64,000 nucleotides of DNA, from positions 1 through 64,000 of the forward strand of contig DATKWD010000019.1 in NCBI GenBank assembly GCA_035529695.1, read 5' to 3'. Position 1 is the first letter of the stretch. Every line of letters starts with the position of its first letter. The notes under the pieces are model-generated. The model was given only the letters and a program-made list of their open reading frames with translations. It ran no database searches and was not told where the DNA came from. Source of the DNA: DATKWD01 sp035529695. Lineage in GTDB: Bacteria; Actinomycetota; Acidimicrobiia; Acidimicrobiales; Salinilacustritrichaceae. The position numbers and the translations under genes are program-made. Below, piece by piece: positions 62,865 through 64,000 of this stretch.

Positions 62865-63722
62865 ATGGGACCTGATCCCGCTGGATGCGATCACTACCGG
62901 GACATCACCTACGTCGTCGACGATCCGGTGGCCCTCATCACGCTGAACCGGCCGGCATCACTCAACGGCTGGACAAATCGCATGGGGATCGAGGTCCGCC
63001 ACGCGGTCGCCTGTGCCGACGCTGACGCTGCGGTGGTTGGCACGGTGATCACGGGCGCCGGTCGAGCGTTCTGCGCCGGCGCGGACATGAACATGTTGTC
63101 GGACATCTCGGCGGGATCGACGAAGAGCGATCCGATCGACGATTCGCTGCGGTTCGAGTGGGACCCACCCCTACCTGCCGACTTCGACGGTGGCTACACG
63201 TGGCTGTTGGGGACCCAGAAGCCCGTGGTCGCTGCGATCAACGGAGCGGTCGCCGGCATGGCCGTCCCGATCGCGATGTGCTGTGACGTGCGCTTCATGG
63301 CCGAGGACGCACCGCTTCTGGTGGCATTCCCTCAACGAGGGCTGATCGCCGAGTGGGGGGTGGGCTGGCTGATGTCGAAGGTCGCCGGCTCGGGGGCGGC
63401 CCTCGACGTCATCATGTCGTCGCGCAAGGTTCGGGGTGCCGAAGCCGAGCGCATGGGCATCGTGCACGAGGCCATGCCGGCCGACGAGGTGCTCGAGCAC
63501 AGCCTCGCCTACGTCCGCGATCTGGCCGAACGCTGCTCGCCGGCCTCGATGGCGGTGATCAAGCGTCAGGTGAACGAGCACACCCACCGCGGGTTGGCAG
63601 AAGCGGAGGCCGAGGCGCAACGGCTCATGGTCGAGAGCTTCGAACGCCCCGACTTCAAAGAAGGCGTGCAGAGCTTCCTCCAGAAGCGACCGCCGGCCTT
63701 CCCTCGTATCGGCACCCGCTGA
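62865..63722 (+). CDS. Enoyl-CoA hydratase/isomerase family protein
   Basis: A 285-residue crotonase: LNRPASLNGW, GAGRAFCAGADMNML (oxyanion hole), KPVVAAINGAVAGMAVPIAM, and FPQRGLIAEWGVGW with the glutamate seen in the family. GGAGGA lies about 6 nt upstream of ATG 62865. It is distinct from the crotonase at 40079-40972 and probably serves acyl-CoA catabolism. Confidence 0.88.
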   Translation: MGPDPAGCDHYRDITYVVDDPVALITLNRPASLNGWTNRMGIEVRHAVACADADAAVVGTVITGAGRAFCAGADMNMLSDISAGSTKSDPIDDSLRFEWDPPLPADFDGGYTWLLGTQKPVVAAINGAVAGMAVPIAMCCDVRFMAEDAPLLVAFPQRGLIAEWGVGWLMSKVAGSGAALDVIMSSRKVRGAEAERMGIVHEAMPADEVLEHSLAYVRDLAERCSPASMAVIKRQVNEHTHRGLAEAEAEAQRLMVESFERPDFKEGVQSFLQKRPPAFPRIGTR

Positions 63723-63814
63723 GGCCACTCACGTGGCCTGGTCAGCGTCGACGATCAGCGGGCGGGCTGACCGAGGAGTTGACCGGCAGGGCCCGATGCC
63801 TCTCTGATGGCGCC

Positions 63815-64000
63815 GTGACCGACGACGCTGCAGATCTTCGCCGTCGCCTGCTCGAGACGACGGCGTTTCTCAAGGAGATCGCCGAGACCACCGGACTGCT
63901 GTCGGATCTCTCGACCGAGGAGCGAGTCGAACTGCTCAACGCCGCGGGCGACGTGTTCTGCGCCGACCCCGAACAGCGCCGGCTGCGGGTGAAGTCCCGT
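63815..64000 (+). CDS. Unidentified protein, 3' truncated by the window
   Basis: From GTG 63815 the frame runs open to the window edge: MTDDAADLRRRLLETTAF, a helical stretch (LKEIAETTGLLSDLSTEERV), then FCADPEQRRLRVKSR. Too little is visible to name it. A helical N-terminal extension of a longer enzyme is possible. Confidence 0.5.
   Translation, partial: MTDDAADLRRRLLETTAFLKEIAETTGLLSDLSTEERVELLNAAGDVFCADPEQRRLRVKSR

Overview
The window is high-GC, gene-dense DNA from an actinobacterium. A mycothiol ligase (mshC) and other mycothiol-linked enzymes, a WS/DGAT acyltransferase, a DUF3516-type helicase, DUF3499 and DUF5719 genes, and the order glycosyltransferase - DUF5719 - DUF3499 - manB - Trm112-like - SIS isomerase - manA - ahcY all point to Actinomycetota. 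The FtsH, comF-secA-prfB-ftsEX arrangement and the many crotonase, LLM and sulfotransferase genes fit an Ilumatobacter-like member of Acidimicrobiia, but that placement is inference. I recognised no rRNA, tRNA, CRISPR array, insertion sequence or replication origin.

Layout. 1-18.4 kb: cell-surface glycan and sugar-phosphate genes (truncated GT2, DUF5719, GT-C-like membrane protein, GtrA-GT2 fusion, manB, manA, PGI/PMI-like SIS protein, ahcY), interrupted by ftsH with a thioredoxin-like gene and an AlkD-like repair gene. 18.7-23 kb: minus-strand metabolic genes (VOC, sulfotransferase, Ccr-like reductase, threonine aldolase, YczE-like membrane protein). 23-24.2 kb: a lone AbiEi/DUF559 gene bracketed on both sides by a degenerate short repeat. 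24.2-33.2 kb: ECF sigma/anti-sigma pair, comF, FlgM-like gene, LuxR-type regulator, secA, prfB, ftsE, ftsX. 33.2-39.3 kb: quinone oxidoreductase, MarR, a heterodimeric ABC exporter and a TauE/SafE permease. 39.3-48.3 kb: Flp pilin, response regulator, crotonase, mycothiol-associated enzymes, nudC, mshC, WS/DGAT. 48.3-56.2 kb: DUF3516 helicase, TldD/TldE pair, class V aminotransferase. 56.2-64 kb: a probable selenoprotein, M20 peptidase, hydrolase, SDR, alcohol dehydrogenase, a sigma-like protein fused to a zinc anti-sigma motif and a membrane anchor, a crotonase and a truncated gene.

The most striking observation is at 56171-56788 on the minus strand. A DsbA-fold protein resembling the mycothiol-dependent nitroreductase Rv2466c has an in-frame TGA exactly where the first cysteine of its CPWC active site belongs, giving U-P-W-C. 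A stem-loop of SECIS-like geometry follows the TGA. Next in interest are the repeat-flanked DUF559 gene, a perfect 12-bp-arm palindrome over an alcohol dehydrogenase promoter, and a recurring TANNNT box 6-9 nt before start codons that suggests widespread leaderless transcription and decides several starts.
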